Counted from the stretch's first letter, positions 11,901 through 24,558 are shown. The stretch: 64,000 nucleotides of DNA from Heligmosomoides polygyrus polygyrus (GCA_947396885.1 OX377205.1:99864428-99928427); one strand, 5' to 3'. Program-made: numbers and translations. Notes: generated from the sequence alone by a model not told the origin.

Positions 11901-14900
11901 GGCACTGCAGTATATAAGTTACGGTGCGAAAGTCGCACTGCAACTCAGTTAACTTGTGCCTTGCCTGTGCTCCACTTATGAGTGTGCAATGGTGTCTTCA
12001 CATAAATACTACCATAATCTCTAATCATTTGCTACACTAAGAAAGTGCTATGACATTTTGATACTCAGCCATCAATGAAGGAGCGGCGACTAGCAGCTCG
12101 GGTGGCCTGGCGCATCGATTGATGCGACAGCCGAGAGAGAGAGTGTGTGTGTCGCATACGAACTACTGTGCCGGCCTTCACAGTTGCACTCCATTCATTA
12201 GACCCTGTTCATAGTCCGCTATGGGAGCGACAGGTCGCCCGGGCAAAGATCTCAGCGATTTTTGCTTGGTCGTCGATCGGCATTATTCGACTCGTATGCT
12301 TTTCACAAGCGACTCAGATGCTCCTGTTGCGGACTGTGAACAAGTCCTTAGCTGTTTGATTCCGGCCTCAAAAAGTGCCAGCGTCATTAGGTAGTTACCG
12401 TGCCAACACCCTAAAAAGGAAACGTCTGCCCTGCTTGCACCCGTCAAGCTGGATAGAAACCTTGAAATGAGCTTATCTAGTTCAGGTCTACTTGAAAACC
12501 AGGGCATTGATCCCAATGTAGTTTATCTCTGAACTTTAGAAACTCTCCAGAACACATTGTAAATCACCAATGTTGAGTAGCCATGTCATAATTTCAAAGA
12601 GAGGAGATCGCTTCGGTCGATATGTTGGACTTTCTATCATATATCCGCAACCGGGGGTCGAGCGTTCTACCCTTTCGTCCCCTGGCCCGCCCACCCCAAC
12701 CCCCTGGGCTTTCTCGAGAGTCCAGTGGCTACCTTACGAGATAGTGGAGACACAGACATTTGCCACGCCTCTGTTCAAAGGGCGGGGGGAAAACGCCACT
12801 CCGCCGGAAAATGTACGAAAAAAAAAACGCACGAAACGTACGAAAATGTACTCGAACGACCCTAAGAGACTGGTGCGATTGCAGGCGAACCGCTGCACCC
12901 TCATTCGCAACTGATTATCGTTATTACCGTGACATGACCTACTAATATTGCTGACCACCGCTCGGAAAATAGTGTTACAGCATCCTAAAGAAACGATCTT
13001 ATTACCAACGCCATGAAGAGAGCGATATCTGAAAACCTCCACGGTATAGTGCTGATATGAGGCTGTTGAGTCGGATCCTTATTCCAAGATTTGTTCAGTG
13101 AGGTCAGGTTATTCCACTACGGTAGCTGCAGAAAACCCAATAAAGAACTCCCTACGACTACGGCACAGTAATGCCGTAGTGAGTTTTTTATGCCAATTGT
13201 ACAACTAGAGAAACTGCTTAACATCTCCTTGTAGACCACTGTTCCAAAAAGCCGCTATGCCGTCATCCTAAAGAGCGGTTGCTTTGGTTGAGTGTAACAA
13301 TGGAAGAGTGCTCTGAAGCGCTATATTAAGGAAACATTGTGAAAACTCATCTGAACGTTGCTTGTGAAATACCGTGGAAGGTAGAACATAGAATGCTGAT
13401 CAATTGCCGTGTAATCCATGTAGCATAAGCAACCTCGCTTTCACGGTACTGCGCACCACTGCTTGGAGACTGTCGGGCCAATAGATCAAGATAGGAAGTG
13501 TCATGGCCGCACCCATTTACAGCAGCGAGTGAGTGCAGCCTTGCCGGCGCTAGAATGCTGGCCTAAAGCTGTTCTTCTTCTTCTTCTTCAAGAAGAAGCA
13601 GAGGACAAGAAGAAGAAGAAGGGTTGCAAAATAATTTTTTGTGCACTAAGCCTCAGGTGGTAGAGGCTAGCTCTGCGGGAACCGTACGAAGAGTGCTGCT
13701 TAAAAGTTGGTACGCCGGCTTGGACACCAGTGCAATCTTAATTTGCAGTGCACTGTACCTGGCAAGAACGTAGCCCTCAAAATTCTACGCACCATCGCTA
13801 GGAAGCATTCCACAGTCGAACATTCAAGAAAAGATTTCGAACATCCCGTATCACCGGTGGGTGCTGACAGACCTCGAGGATATCGCGGATGTTACGTGCA
13901 GTCAAACAGCGCCGGTGGTGTAAGGCGAACATCGCTGCCCTGAAAGCAGAAGATGCGCGTTCGAGTCCCACCTGACGCAAGAGTTTTGATCGCAACAAAA
14001 CATCGTGCTGCTATCTATGAGGGCGCCGCTAGAATGCTGATAGGGACCGTGGCGCCTCGTCCACATGTCAGCGCTGGGACGTGTTCAGCGTTTTCAACAT
14101 GCTACCATGCCACCACCTTTCTATAGGTTCTCTTGTGCAGGAACTATAGAAGGAGTCTTTTGAATGGATTTTTAGTTGTGATCAAAACTTAGGCATCGCT
14201 GCCCGGAAAGCAGAAGGCGAGGGTTCGAGTCCTGTCTGACGCAATGGTTTTGATCGCATTTAAACACTCGCTTAACAGCTGCTGTCTTCAATATCAGCCG
14301 CGCAAAAAGTAAATACAGAAAGAGCATTAACTGCGTGAAATGTGCCGTGCCCGCACCCCTACCTGAGTGCCGTTCCCGGGCTGCCGTGGTTGGCTACAAG
14401 AAAGCGAAGCTTCGAAGCTGCCGTGCCACCCACCTTAGGAATAGAATGCGGCTTTGTCCACATCTCAAATAGATCTGGTAGCGTTAAGGTTACAGAACGC
14501 TGACACGCAATAGGTTTGATTCAACAATTGGGGAAAATTCTATCAACACATGAACCTTGTCGCTAATTTAATCGTCGTTTAAGATCATATGGTATAGTAG
14601 CTCAGATTTATGCGGCGTCAAAACAGTTGTTTAGCTTTGCAATAGTTTTTATGATGAACTATAGGTCCACAAATTATTGATGGTTTTAGGTTTTAAGCAG
14701 TTTAAAAAGTGCCACTGCAACTGAGCTGCAAGTGTATTGGCCAAGATGTAATAGGCTGGAAAACTCAGTTAGGTACCTCGTCATCGAATGACTTTTGCAT
14801 TTCTCTAAACTCAGAGAAGTCATGCGTTATTGCCAGCAAAGTTTGCATCGCTCCAGTAGCTTTTAACGATTCGTTTTTGCATTTTCGATGTAAGTGCTTC

Positions 14901-15495
14901 CAGGTTTACGTGACTGAATGTGTTACAAACAGAATTAAAGATTTCATGAAAAGCTTCGTTCTATATGTATATGGATGCGCACGCTATCACTAATTCAGGC
15001 GTCAACGTCTTTTTGTCGGTGTGCCGCCGAATATTCGACGTCTGGCGGTTCTTCTTGGCTTAGAATCGTCCTCGTCTGGAGTCACGGATCCAGTGCCTCC
15101 AGTAAATGGAAGGGCGCGGTATTAATCTTTTCCATGTTTTTGTCTATCTTTCATCATTTTATACGCTAAAGCTTTAAGTTATATTCTTCTGCTCTTTTAG
15201 GTACACGAGGACGGTTGAAGACCCTCTCCGTCCGGACTCGTTCCTTTCTGGATTCGTTCACTCGATTTGGCCCGATTATGACAGCGTTAGTCCTTCAACT
15301 ATACATCCTTCCGCGTTTTCGACAGTTTACACCTCCGATTTCAGCAAGAACATCTTCGAGATGTTATACAGAGACTCGGACAGGAGATGGGACGGGTTCT
15401 GTTCCGTCAACCCGGAAACACTGAACCGTCGAACCAACCTGAACCACATCCGTAGCTGTTTCGAAAAGAAGAAAGCTCTCGATCTTCCATACTGA
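5907..15495 (+). CDS. TCF25: TCF25/NULP1 homologue, ribosome quality control factor (about 14 exons)
   Basis: Exons: 5907-about 6055, about 6403-6611, 6666-6791, 7221-7359, 7418-7502, 8374-8519, 8589-8733, 8792-8847, 9652-9743, 9823-9927, 9984-10102, 10558-10713, 14999-15118, 15201-15495. Phases agree from exon 2 onward; the exon 1/2 junction is unresolved. The product is roughly 640 residues, close to the human family member. It begins MSTKHLRRLLEAKEQ, then has an acidic stretch, a basic block (NKKKKKKQKGKG), GLSMVLD, NPYHLNSLLLLANVFRMQED, an ALNYAKFILMMDP helix, DKLPNFCYSVALAGFLG, and LWKVPETLSWLE. These match the order of conserved blocks in TCF25, a component of the Rqc1-type ribosome quality control complex. 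TTTCAG at 5888-5893 could be a trans-splice acceptor. The 4.3 kb intron at 10714-14998 is full of repeats. Two donors are GTTGGT (8520, 10103). The terminal exon ends in a highly charged tail. Confidence 0.9.
7740..7990. mobile_element. Foldback element, copy 2, in TCF25 intron 5
   Basis: Left arm TGAATCTACCCCAGTTAAGG through GCAATAACTTCCAA pairs with TTGGAAAGTATTCCC through GGGGTAGATTCA. It shares arm sequence with 80-330. No coding content. Confidence 0.6.
13568..13622. repeat. (TTC)n facing (GAA)n foldback
   Basis: Four to five TTC units followed by AAGAAGAAGC and a second GAAGAAGAAG run, in the TCF25 intron. It may be the joined tails of two lost RTE insertions, since RTE copies here end in (GAA)n. 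Confidence 0.6.
13872..14006 (+). mobile_element. tRNA-derived repeat copy
   Basis: Closely matches 62212-62345: CCTCGAGGATATCGCGGATG, the tRNA-like core and GTTTTGATCGCAACAAAACA at the end. Several T-arm and loop bases are changed. It lies in the long intron of the TCF25 homologue. Confidence 0.75.
14185..14240 (+). repeat. Partial tRNA-derived repeat
   Basis: Only the anticodon and T-arm half plus the GTTTTGATCGCA flank remain (CATCGCTGCCCGGAAAGCAG onward). It lies 180 nt after the fuller copy in the same intron. Confidence 0.65.
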
Positions 15496-15573
15496 TGAAT
15501 TTCAAAGGCACACCACTGGGTTGAACTGTGATATTAGTGGCATTTTCGTATTTGTGCGCAAACATGGACGAGA

Positions 15574-15579
15574 AATAAA
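15574..15579 (+). terminator. Polyadenylation signal of the TCF25 homologue
   Basis: AATAAA lies 79 nt after the TGA stop, a normal distance for a nematode 3' end signal. Confidence 0.6.
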
Positions 15580-15845
15580 TTTTTATCGAATTCGAATTCA
15601 ACGAACATTCGAAGGCACACCGTGTTGTGATTGATATTCTAACAGATTACGCTTCACAGATACATGTGGTGGTTAGGAGCACTACCCGCTCATTTGTGCA
15701 GAATCATTGACACCTATAAATTTATGAGGGAAAGAATGCTATGCGACACCGAGAGGAAGCCGAGTGTATGATTAAAAGGTCTCGACAAACAGTTATTCAG
15801 CTTGAAATCACAATGAATGTTGTGCAATGCGTATTGGTTTGACGG

Positions 15846-16029
15846 TGCTAGTCGTTAATGTGGCCTACGTGGAGAAGAGGCGCTCGTCAGACCAGTTAGG
15901 TCGTGGTTTCGAGCGTCGTGTACAGTCGGTATGGTGAGCGACTGGGTAGGCGTTCGTTCAGTGCTCGGATTGGCTGGGATCAACTGGCGTGTCCCCGCCT
16001 CTTACATAGGACACATTAACAACTAGTAC
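15846..16029. mobile_element. Small inverted-repeat element, TAGTCGTTAATGTGG family
   Basis: Ends are GCTAGTCGTTAATGTGGCC and, inverted, GGACACATTAACAACTAGT. The interior includes TTGGCTGGGATCAACTGG and CCCCGCC, shared with other copies (29.3, 33.6, 40.6 and 49.3 kb). No coding capacity, so a non-autonomous (MITE-like) element. Confidence 0.75.
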
Positions 16030-16209
16030 CATTTTGGTCGTGCAGTTGTAGGCCTCACCCTCTAGCAGAGGATCATCACATCATGAAGGCTTTTCTCGTC
16101 TCGTTCGAACACCTATTCGTGCTGCTAAGATAGCATGTTCCGCTAGATAGGAAGGGACAAAAGCGATCTCACGAGAAATTAGCTCGTGGCCCTTGAGCAC
16201 CCGTCGACG

Positions 16210-16309
16210 CTAGAAAAGTGCAGCGATGGAGGGCTTGATCATTTCGAAGAGGAAGAGCAGCGAGCCCATAGCGCTCACGTACAATCCGACGGCAAAGATT
16301 AGCTCCGAC
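16210..16309 (-). CDS. C-terminal exon of an unidentified small membrane protein
   Basis: On the minus strand a TTTCAG acceptor is followed by one nucleotide and 32 sense codons ending in TAG. The peptide SELIFAVGLYVSAMGSLLFL and its continuation FEMIKPSIAALF form one clear transmembrane helix with a short tail. Codon use is GC-rich at third positions, like the confident genes here and unlike surrounding repeats. I could not find the upstream exons in 16.3-18 kb, and I do not recognise the family. It could be the last exon of a gene with long introns or an isolated exon relic. Confidence 0.4.
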
Positions 16310-19300
16310 CTGAAATCAAGCACTTCATAATCGTGAGAGTATACTCTAGTTTATAGCTTTCCAAGTAGAGCGCTTCTCTAATGGATGAGAAAGCCGTTTT
16401 TGTGGCGGAAAAGTGTGTCAGAAAGCAGGCGAACGCCTTCCATTAACTCTTCCGTCATAAAACGATAATCGTCAAGGACGAAAGGAGAACGTCATAGGTC
16501 TGTCGATGAGTCTCGCAGAGGAAATTAACTGGGGCTCCAGCTTCTAGATGGTTAGAAGGATGCTGTCGTAAGGGGAATAGGAAAGCTATAGTTCCAATAG
16601 AGAAATAGCGAAGCTAGGGTTTCAATTGAAGTCTGAAGTTTCCAAAATGACTCGGTCATACTGAAGAATTAAATGAGTAAGATCTTCCTAGTGCTGATAG
16701 CCGAGAAGAACAAAGTGGAGTAAGGAAAAAGTGGAACTCTTCCCGATAGCTAACGAGTTCGTAAGTTCGATAGTATACACAGATCGTGTTTACTGGTCTT
16801 GGCGTGATGAAAGCAGCTAGATGGCTCTGAGATTGTTACGTACATAAGAGGATAATTCATCCGAAAGCGGATTAGAGGCTTGTTATTGTCGACAATTCTC
16901 CTTTAAGGCGTTCGAAATTATTTCGATGAATGTTGACAGTTTTTGTATGCACTCAGAACTTGACCATGGTTTTGCTCCCTTTGATTGTAGTTTTCAAATT
17001 TGATTACCACGCTGTAACACTAATGCATTGTATAGCAAAATTACTTTAATTATGTTCAAAATTGAAAAAAAATTATTTCAATAATTTTTATACATTCCCA
17101 TGATTATTATTATCCAAAAATGTATTAAAGTTCCCTCCGACTGAAAGAAGTGATCAAGTTCAGGCGAACATTTTTCTTTTTATTCTGTTTCTTAGGAACA
17201 TCAGCAGGGCTAATAAAAAAAAATAGACAAAGAAAAAGAAAGCGTCTAATTCACTTTTCAAAATTTCACTTTCTGAGGAGTTTCATGACACCAAAATGAT
17301 TTCCATATTCTTCAAGAGAAAAACCTTCATAGGTTTATGGGTGGCATTTTATTAACACGTGATATGATCCATTACCCAGTACGACTGACGTGATTGCCGG
17401 GATTTCTACACTTGTCTGAGTGGAAATTCAATTTTCCACGCTGCTTACATTATTGACGAAAAACGAGGCCGCGATCTCAGAAGTGCCCGAGCACTGAGCC
17501 AACTTGAGCATGAGAAATTCAAATAAACGTCTCGATTTCGGGAATGAGGACCCTCGTGGCAGAGAAATACGGAAAGAGTAGTTTGTATTACAGAGAGAAA
17601 TATTAGCTTGGATTGATTCTCCATCTTGGTTGAAAGCGTGAAATCTTAATAAATTACTCAGTTTTTGCTATACAATGCGGAATTGGCTCCCTGTTGAATG
17701 TGATCTGAAGCAACAAATTAGTTAAGGGCAACGGCTGGCAACTCTAGTCTTAAGTAGTCCACGTAAAGTTTACGTGCTAATTGCCAACCAATGAAATAAT
17801 GGCCGCGCCTTTTCTTGGTCTTATAATAAAAGCCGCCGTGCTCGTTTTCACGACTCGAACCTCTAGTGCTGTGTTGTAGTTCCAAGTAGAAATAGACTTC
17901 CGTGGTCATGCAGTTCCAAAGCCATCTTGAAGCTGCCGTGACATCACCTCCAGAAAGTTGCCCTGGCCGTACCCCAACACTACCTTTACAATCGAACTCC
18001 ATGCTTGCATTCCCACGGCAAAGCGCTGAACCCGCAGTGCGACGACGAGTGCGATGTTTACGAGGTGCATCCACGTCGGAGCATTTCTTAAGCTACAATG
18101 CCAACAGCACAAAAGCTACACCTAATTTCTTTGGAGATTACAGATGGGAGACAGCGTATAGAAAAGCACGTACAAACAGACAACTACGTCTCCACAAGGA
18201 TGTGCCCGTGCCATTATCTCAAAGCGTGACGTTGCCGCGCTTGCAGCGCTGCGATGGAATGCTGCTAAAAGCTGCTGCACCATGCCGTGCCCTCAAAGAA
18301 CCTCAAAATAAGAAAATTCCTACTGTTAGGGTACTGCCTCTCTAACAAGCAAAAACCAGTTCTGTAGCGAGCACCTCCTCCGACTGCGCTACACATGCCC
18401 CGTTTTGCAATAAACTTTAAAAAAAATCAAAAATAGTTTGCCTATTCTCTAAGTTTTCTCTTCGTAAAAACTAGGCATTTTCTTGAATATTCTATAGCTT
18501 TTGTATGTCGAACGAGGTTGTAAGGTGGGTGGATCATTGCATAGGGTGACCATGACATTGCGACAACTCGGTAACTGATGTCAGCGCTAGCGACGTTGCT
18601 CAGCTTTAACAGTGGAACAAGAGGCATCTGAGGATGACAAACAGGTCGAAACGTTAGGCCGCTCAATAAGCTGATGCACCTTACAGCTTTGCCGATTTTT
18701 ACAAAGCGAACAGCCTTCCCATTTGTACGAACATAGTCAAGATTCTGATGTGCCACCACCCAGCTTTGCCAACATCGCAGACAGCGCGTCGCCTAAGAAC
18801 AGGAAAACTTGCCGTGCCCGCGCCCCGCCAAAGGCATCGATTAAAAGTCATTGATCTACCCAGTCAATCACATGATCTACCATGGAAGCGCATCAATCGA
18901 AGCATTGATAAGGAGATGCCACGGCATTTTAACAGGAAGGGCCCTAGACGATGCCGCTCCAGTGTGAGGGAAGTAGGCGTACTCATGCACTTTATCTTGA
19001 CCGATGTGTCGTCTCTAACAAAATGCGTTGCCCCTTCTGTTCTCCCAAATGGCAGCAAATCGAAATCCGCATTTGTCATGGATTTCTATATTTCCTTTTT
19101 TCTTGACGCAATCTCAGGAAGTGCCGAACGCATTATTTTAAGAAAGATTTTGCTCAAAGAGCAATGTACGCTTCACTGTACAGGTATATTAAGCGCATGA
19201 TGATGTAACACGTATTCACAACTTTATGCCGAAAGGACATATGTGTCTTTAGGGTTCGACGTAAAATAGATTGCGCTTCAATTTTGAGCTCTACCATAAA

Positions 19301-22300
19301 TAAAATTCAGAAAAATCGCAGCAAAACTAATGGCTTGTGGGTTCTGTAAATAGCACCAAAGCCAATCAATTAGATGCCACCTGTCCAGTGAGACCATTTC
19401 GCGAAACAGAGGACGTTCCTGTCATTTCCATAAATTTCTAATAGGACGAACGTGTGTGTCGAGGACGATAACAGTTAGGAAATAATGGAATTCTTAATAT
19501 GAAAGCCAGGCAAGCCTTGTCACCATAACGATCTGCAGGTGGCTGAACTCGGATGTAGATGTGTTGCTCAAATGGCTTCTTCAAAATGATTTTCAGGTTT
19601 GAAGTCTGCGATGGAGAGGTAGACAACATCGCACACGGATGTTAATTGCTTGATTAAGTCTGTTAAAGAGGTGGCTGACGGAAACGTGAAAAGAGGGCGA
19701 TTCAGAATGTGAAGTGCTGAAGCAGTAGCGGTGAATTATAGAGATGAAACTCACTTGGTTAAGGTGACTCCGACCACATCCGCGCGAAATTTCAAATGAT
19801 CGGTGTTGTGCTCTAAATTAAGAAACTAAGAAAAATCAATATGATGCTCTAGAATCAGCTTCAAAATGAAGTAGTGACTATCAAACGCTGCTCTTGCGCG
19901 TCATCCTCTCTTCTCTGTTTGTCATACCCTCATCCATTTCTATGGTGTGTACAATGCTGCAATATTTGCTAGCCGTCGCCTGAACAACCTGAAGGACACC
20001 ACTGCCGCCTCCGATCTACCGATGATACTGGGTATTTGGGTGAGAATCTCAAATGAATATCTTTTGCCTGTCAAGATCCTAATATTTATTTGTTCATTAC
20101 TTATTTATTCAAAGCTACAGTGCAGTGCACTCAATACCAAGCATTAAAAACAATCATTAGAAATGCATGGCAATAATGACGATTTGTTAGCAAACCGAAT
20201 GATCAGGAACAACTTAAAATACACTAAAAAGAGAAAAAGGAAAGCAAGAACACGAAGGCTGCAACTTGAAATCATTTTCAGCAATCGCAAGCAAGCGTCC
20301 TGTAGAGGTTTTTCACAATATCTATTTATAGGAAGCATGCTGAAATGATTCAAGTCACTTTCTTTAACCCTCAAGTGGCTGGTATCGAAGTTCTGAACTG
20401 TTACAACGATGTCTTGTTGCGATCAAAACTCTAGTGCCAGGCAAGACTCGAACCCGCACCTCTTGCTGACCGAGCGGGAATGTTCTACGCCATTACACCA
20501 CTAGCCTGATTGACCGAACGCAACATCCACACCTCGCGGGACCCATCAGCACTCATCCATATATCGGGAAGAGCCGGCCGCTGCCGATCTCAGCATGGAA
20601 CCAGTGAAGCTGAAGGTCTTGATAGAAATCATTCAAGTCAGTTTCTTGAGCTTGAATGAGCTTAAGCATAAGCTTCTGTTTAAAATAGCCAATAACTAAT
20701 AGGCCAACAAAATGAACAAGAAGGATATCTATAATTGGCCATGAGATGAAGTTTAAAAAGAATGCCAATTACTAAGACTAGTATTTGCTTTGTCGAAGAG
20801 TACCCCAGCATATTTTCATTAAAATATTAAAAAAAATAATACAAATAAAAGAAAATAACCAAAGACAATCTTTTGCAATACCCAATAAAAAAGCATCCAC
20901 CTGCATTAAAAAAGAGATTTCCATCACAACATCTTGTTCGTGAATCAGATACAAAATGCGCAAGGTCTACGACCTTCCAAGCTCAGGATTTCTATTATTA
21001 GTTTATCAACTTCGAATGGTTCTTAGCGTTAGTTAGGTTTTTAGGAGGTTGGCGTCGGTGTTGGCGCGCCCTGAGGTGGTAAGCTTGAGTTTCTGAGGGC
21101 GCAAATATAGAGCTTTTCACGGAAACTCCGCTCCACAATCCACGGCAGTGTTGTGGGCACGGTCGTCATCATGTGGCCTAGGTGGGGTGCGGCCAGGGCA
21201 GCCTTCTAATTCGAGGGTGCTGCCACGGCAACTTTGGAACTGAAGAGGGGTGTGGAAACAATATATATAGTTCCCTTATTTCCTGATAGTCCATGTACCC
21301 TCATATATCGTAATCTTAATACAGTCGTTATACTTTGCAGGAGCTGCAGGAATCTGCATGAGGACCCATCCCGGTGCCGGGTCTCTAATTAGGGCCGAGC
21401 GGGCCTCTTGAATATTTCAAGAATGACGTAGTTATGCAAAATGAAGCAGAAAGTCGACAAAGGCTCAAAAATCGGGAAATACTACTCACCTGTGACTACC
21501 CGCCTTGAGTTGAACATTGGTTCCGAACTATACCATGCTCCTGCGGCTGAAGCCCCGCCCATGCGAGAATGTCCGCCCAGCGGCTGAGGGCATGCTTATG
21601 GGAAATCGACGTCAAAGAAGAGCTGTAAAAGGCAATAAGCGAGGGAACGCGAACGAAGTGCTGGAAGAGGCGAAGCAAGGAGTTGGAAGAGGCAGCAGAG
21701 TGAATTGCAGCAGTGATGAAGTCAACGGAAAATCTGTAGACATGTTGCGGTAGTCGCTGTCGGAAATCAATGTGCAGCGAGATGGGAGCATTAGACGACG
21801 TCGCGAGACGTCACTGGTCTGCCATTCGTCGCAATCTTCGGTCCGGTCAATGGGTTTTTTAAGAGAAATGTCGGCCGAATAGTGGTGTATCACGATAGTC
21901 CTTTTGCAGAAAGAGTGCTACGCTTTCTGGGCTAGAACAACATCAACAACATTCTTTTCTTCCTGCAACTCGGATGGTATCTGCGCAGTCAAGTCAAGCT
22001 TGATCTTGCCGCATCAGAAGTGGAACAAGACAACTTCTGAAACGATATTAGGTGAAACACGGATTTCCACTTGAGATGCAGCAGCAGAAACAACTTCTAT
22101 TACAATCTCCTTAGCCTCAACTATGAAAGAAGTAGTGCAGGCTATAGCTTTTTGCGTCATCTACAGCAAACAGTGCTAATGGGAGCATGAGGTTTTTACT
22201 GGCTATGAAAACTATTTTTCTTCGTTGTAGAATTTAGTGAACTGATCTTGAATACAAGGACAGCTCCCCCCGCTCCACACTGAAAAAGAACACACAAAGA

Positions 22301-23359
22301 GAATGGGGTGGCACTAAAGGATAAAGCCAAAGAAGTGAAGCACTCCTGCACATTCTATAAAATGTCTTCTGTGTAAACGGACTCTATTCAGTTACGCCTT
22401 GGTTTAACGACTGCTACTCCTTGTGAGGATACAGTAGACCAGAAAGGGCTCACTTTTGGCGGAACGATAAGGCATGTCATCTGTCGGCCATTAATTAATG
22501 AAAAAAAGACTACAGTTTCAATTACCTTCAAAGAGTTTTTTCATGATTCTCAATTACACTGCTCTTGCCGTCGCTCTAATTTTCATCGTCCAAGCGATTC
22601 AGCAATTATTCAACGCGCACGCCGTCTTTAATCTAAGGAGAAAGAAGGATAACTAGCGCCCTTTAATAGTTTTTCGGAAAATTGAAGAGATTGCTGAGCC
22701 CCTATTAATTAAGGCAGCTATGTCTACAGGCGGTATAGCTTTCAGAGCGAATAAAAATTTGGAGTATATTCATATCGAGCCTGCAAAATTTTTAGCGCGT
22801 AAATCTTTCCTTTCCTGAAAGTTGTGCTACTTGAACGTGAGCTAATAATTTGTGAAGATCGGTCCACTTCCTCATAGCCGTTCTCAGATTCTAGCGTTTC
22901 CTGCATTTCTGATGTCGCTCGTTAATTTCAGAAGACTAGAGTTTCCGAATCGATCCCAGAAACAAGGCGCAACTTCCGACGCTCCATTAGCTTTAATTTC
23001 CTATGCCTCATGCACTCTTAAACTTCCCTATTTCATCTACACAGTTGTGGAACTTCGTATAACTCCTGCTTCACATCTGACAAGCCAAGTTTTCTTGTGT
23101 TCCAAAGTTTCTCGTTCTCCAACTGGTAGTGACGCGATTGTTAGATAGTCGTTTAAGAATCTAACGGTACTATTCGGGACTCAAGCATGTTGAAATGTGT
23201 ATTGTAAAAGGACCAATAAACGATCTCCACCATTCTTTCTACCACGGAGTACGATCCGTAAGCGTAAAACGACTTTTTAAACCCAGATAGCCCTTTTTGT
23301 GAGGTCCTTCTTTGGCGCCATCCCTTTTTTCTCGTGCGTAAGGTAATTTCTGTAGATCG
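16310..23359. other. Repeat-rich intergenic stretch without a confident gene
   Basis: Holds fragments of the GCCGTGCCCGCACCC family (17.9-18.8 kb), a GGTCGAAACGTTAGG block at 18644-18658, and a tRNA-derived repeat at 20.4 kb. Open frames up to 150 codons (17902-18345, 18748-19200) are built on repeat sequence and lack domain similarity. Confidence 0.55.
20411..20508 (-). mobile_element. tRNA-derived repeat copy, divergent
   Basis: Minus-strand copy with B box GGTTCGAGTCT, A box GTGGTGTAATGGC and the shared GTTTTGATCGCAACAAGACA flank. The middle of the core (CTCGGTCAGCAAGAG) differs from the other copies, so this may be a subfamily or an older copy. Confidence 0.65.
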
Positions 23360-23510
23360 CGAGCGTTTGGGCCGTGCCCGCACCCCGAAATAATGCCGTT
23401 TTGCGCTGCCGTTGTCTATATTCTGAAACACTGCTGATCGCCGGTCGAGAAGTGCCGTGGCAACATCCTGAAACGAGCCGTCGCATTTCCCGAATTTAGC
23501 CATAAATGGT
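23360..23510 (+). repeat. Dispersed GCCGTGCCCGCACCCC repeat, copy
   Basis: Starts GCCGTGCCCGCACCCCG, later AAACACTGCTGATCGCCGGT, AGTGCCGTGGCAACATCCTG and GAATTTAGCCATAAATGG. A diverged copy in the same orientation lies 0.9 kb downstream. Shorter pieces with TGCCGTGCCAACACC or CCGTGCCCGCA occur near 11.0-11.2, 12.4, 14.35, 17.9-18.3, 18.8, 31.9 and 32.25 kb. Confidence 0.65.
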
Positions 23511-24264
23511 TAAAGTATAAAAGTCGGCGTAATTCGATTCATTTGTGAGACACGCCACGCACGTTGTATCCACGGCATGGTGAAAGTTGAATAAGCATTT
23601 GGCTATGAAAGGGCCACGACCCGAGCTCGCTAGACATGGACACATTTCCGACAACGCTACGCGTTCTCATCATGCAACCACGGTCAGAGACCCACATCTC
23701 TCAATGGAGAATAACTCTAACCCCAACTCTAATAACTCAATCATTTCACTAGTTGTTTATGATCAAAGTCAGAAAGGATGTACTACGCGATTTCTAGAAT
23801 CTGATCAGCAGTGACCTTTAAATTCTTCCCAGTTGCGCCTAGAGGTGCATAGTCCGCTTAGCTCCTCTTCTCCAAGCATGCAACCAACCGTTTTGGCACC
23901 ACATAAGCCTTTTCTGGTGAGTAAAGCCAGGGGCATAAAGCCGCGATGGAAGTATGCCCATGGCTTTACGAATCAGAAAGGAAAAAGGGAACTCCTCCGT
24001 AGTCGCCGCAACAATGGTGACCGACATGCGCAATGGTTTCCATCGCCGGCATGACATACTTTTTCGCGCCGTGCTCGGTGTTTAACGTTGGCCCTGGGAG
24101 GGTACCCGTTGCGCTGTCCTGCAGAGTAACAAACGATGTCACGGGCACTGAGAACTCCACATTCTTTCACGTCGCTCCGCAAAACTCATCGCCACGATTC
24201 TATTGCAGCGACAGGAACTATGCAAGAGGCGTAATTCGCTAATAGAAGCGTTTGCTGAGTGAGT

Positions 24265-24432
24265 ACTACCGTGCCCGCACCCCTTGCGGCACAGTGGTTG
24301 GCATTCTGATACACCGCTGATCACCAGTTGAGAAGTGCCGTGCCAACATCTCGAAGCGTGAAATTGCATTAGCCGCATGACGAATTTAGCGATATGGTAT
24401 GAAAGTGCAGAGGTTGATGTTATTCCATTCAT
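24265..24432 (+). repeat. Dispersed GCCGTGCCCGCACCCC repeat, second copy
   Basis: Same block order as 23360-23510 (ACACCGCTGATCACCAGTTG, AGTGCCGTGCCAACATC, GACGAATTTAGCGATATGG), with about 20-30 percent divergence by eye. Confidence 0.65.
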
Positions 24433-24512
24433 TTGTAGGATACAACATGCTTGCTCCTTTTACGGCATATCATGGAACAACTTGAACACGTACTTGGCCT
24501 ATACGATAGCCC

Positions 24513-24558
24513 GTTCATGTTTTATCTAAGCCTTCGCTGGCTTAGATAAAACATGAAC
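24513..24558. repeat. Perfect 20-bp hairpin
   Basis: Left arm 24513-24532 (GTTCATGTTTTATCTAAGCC), loop TTCGCT, right arm 24539-24558. There is no mismatch. Confidence 0.95.

Noticed and set aside
17902..18345. 147-codon plus-strand frame
   Set aside because: It is built on GC-rich pieces of the dispersed CCGTGCCC repeat family.
18644..18658. GGTCGAAACGTTAGG block as proof of a Penelope-like element
   Set aside because: Similar blocks occur near the ends of such elements, but no RT or GIY-YIG sequence is present nearby.
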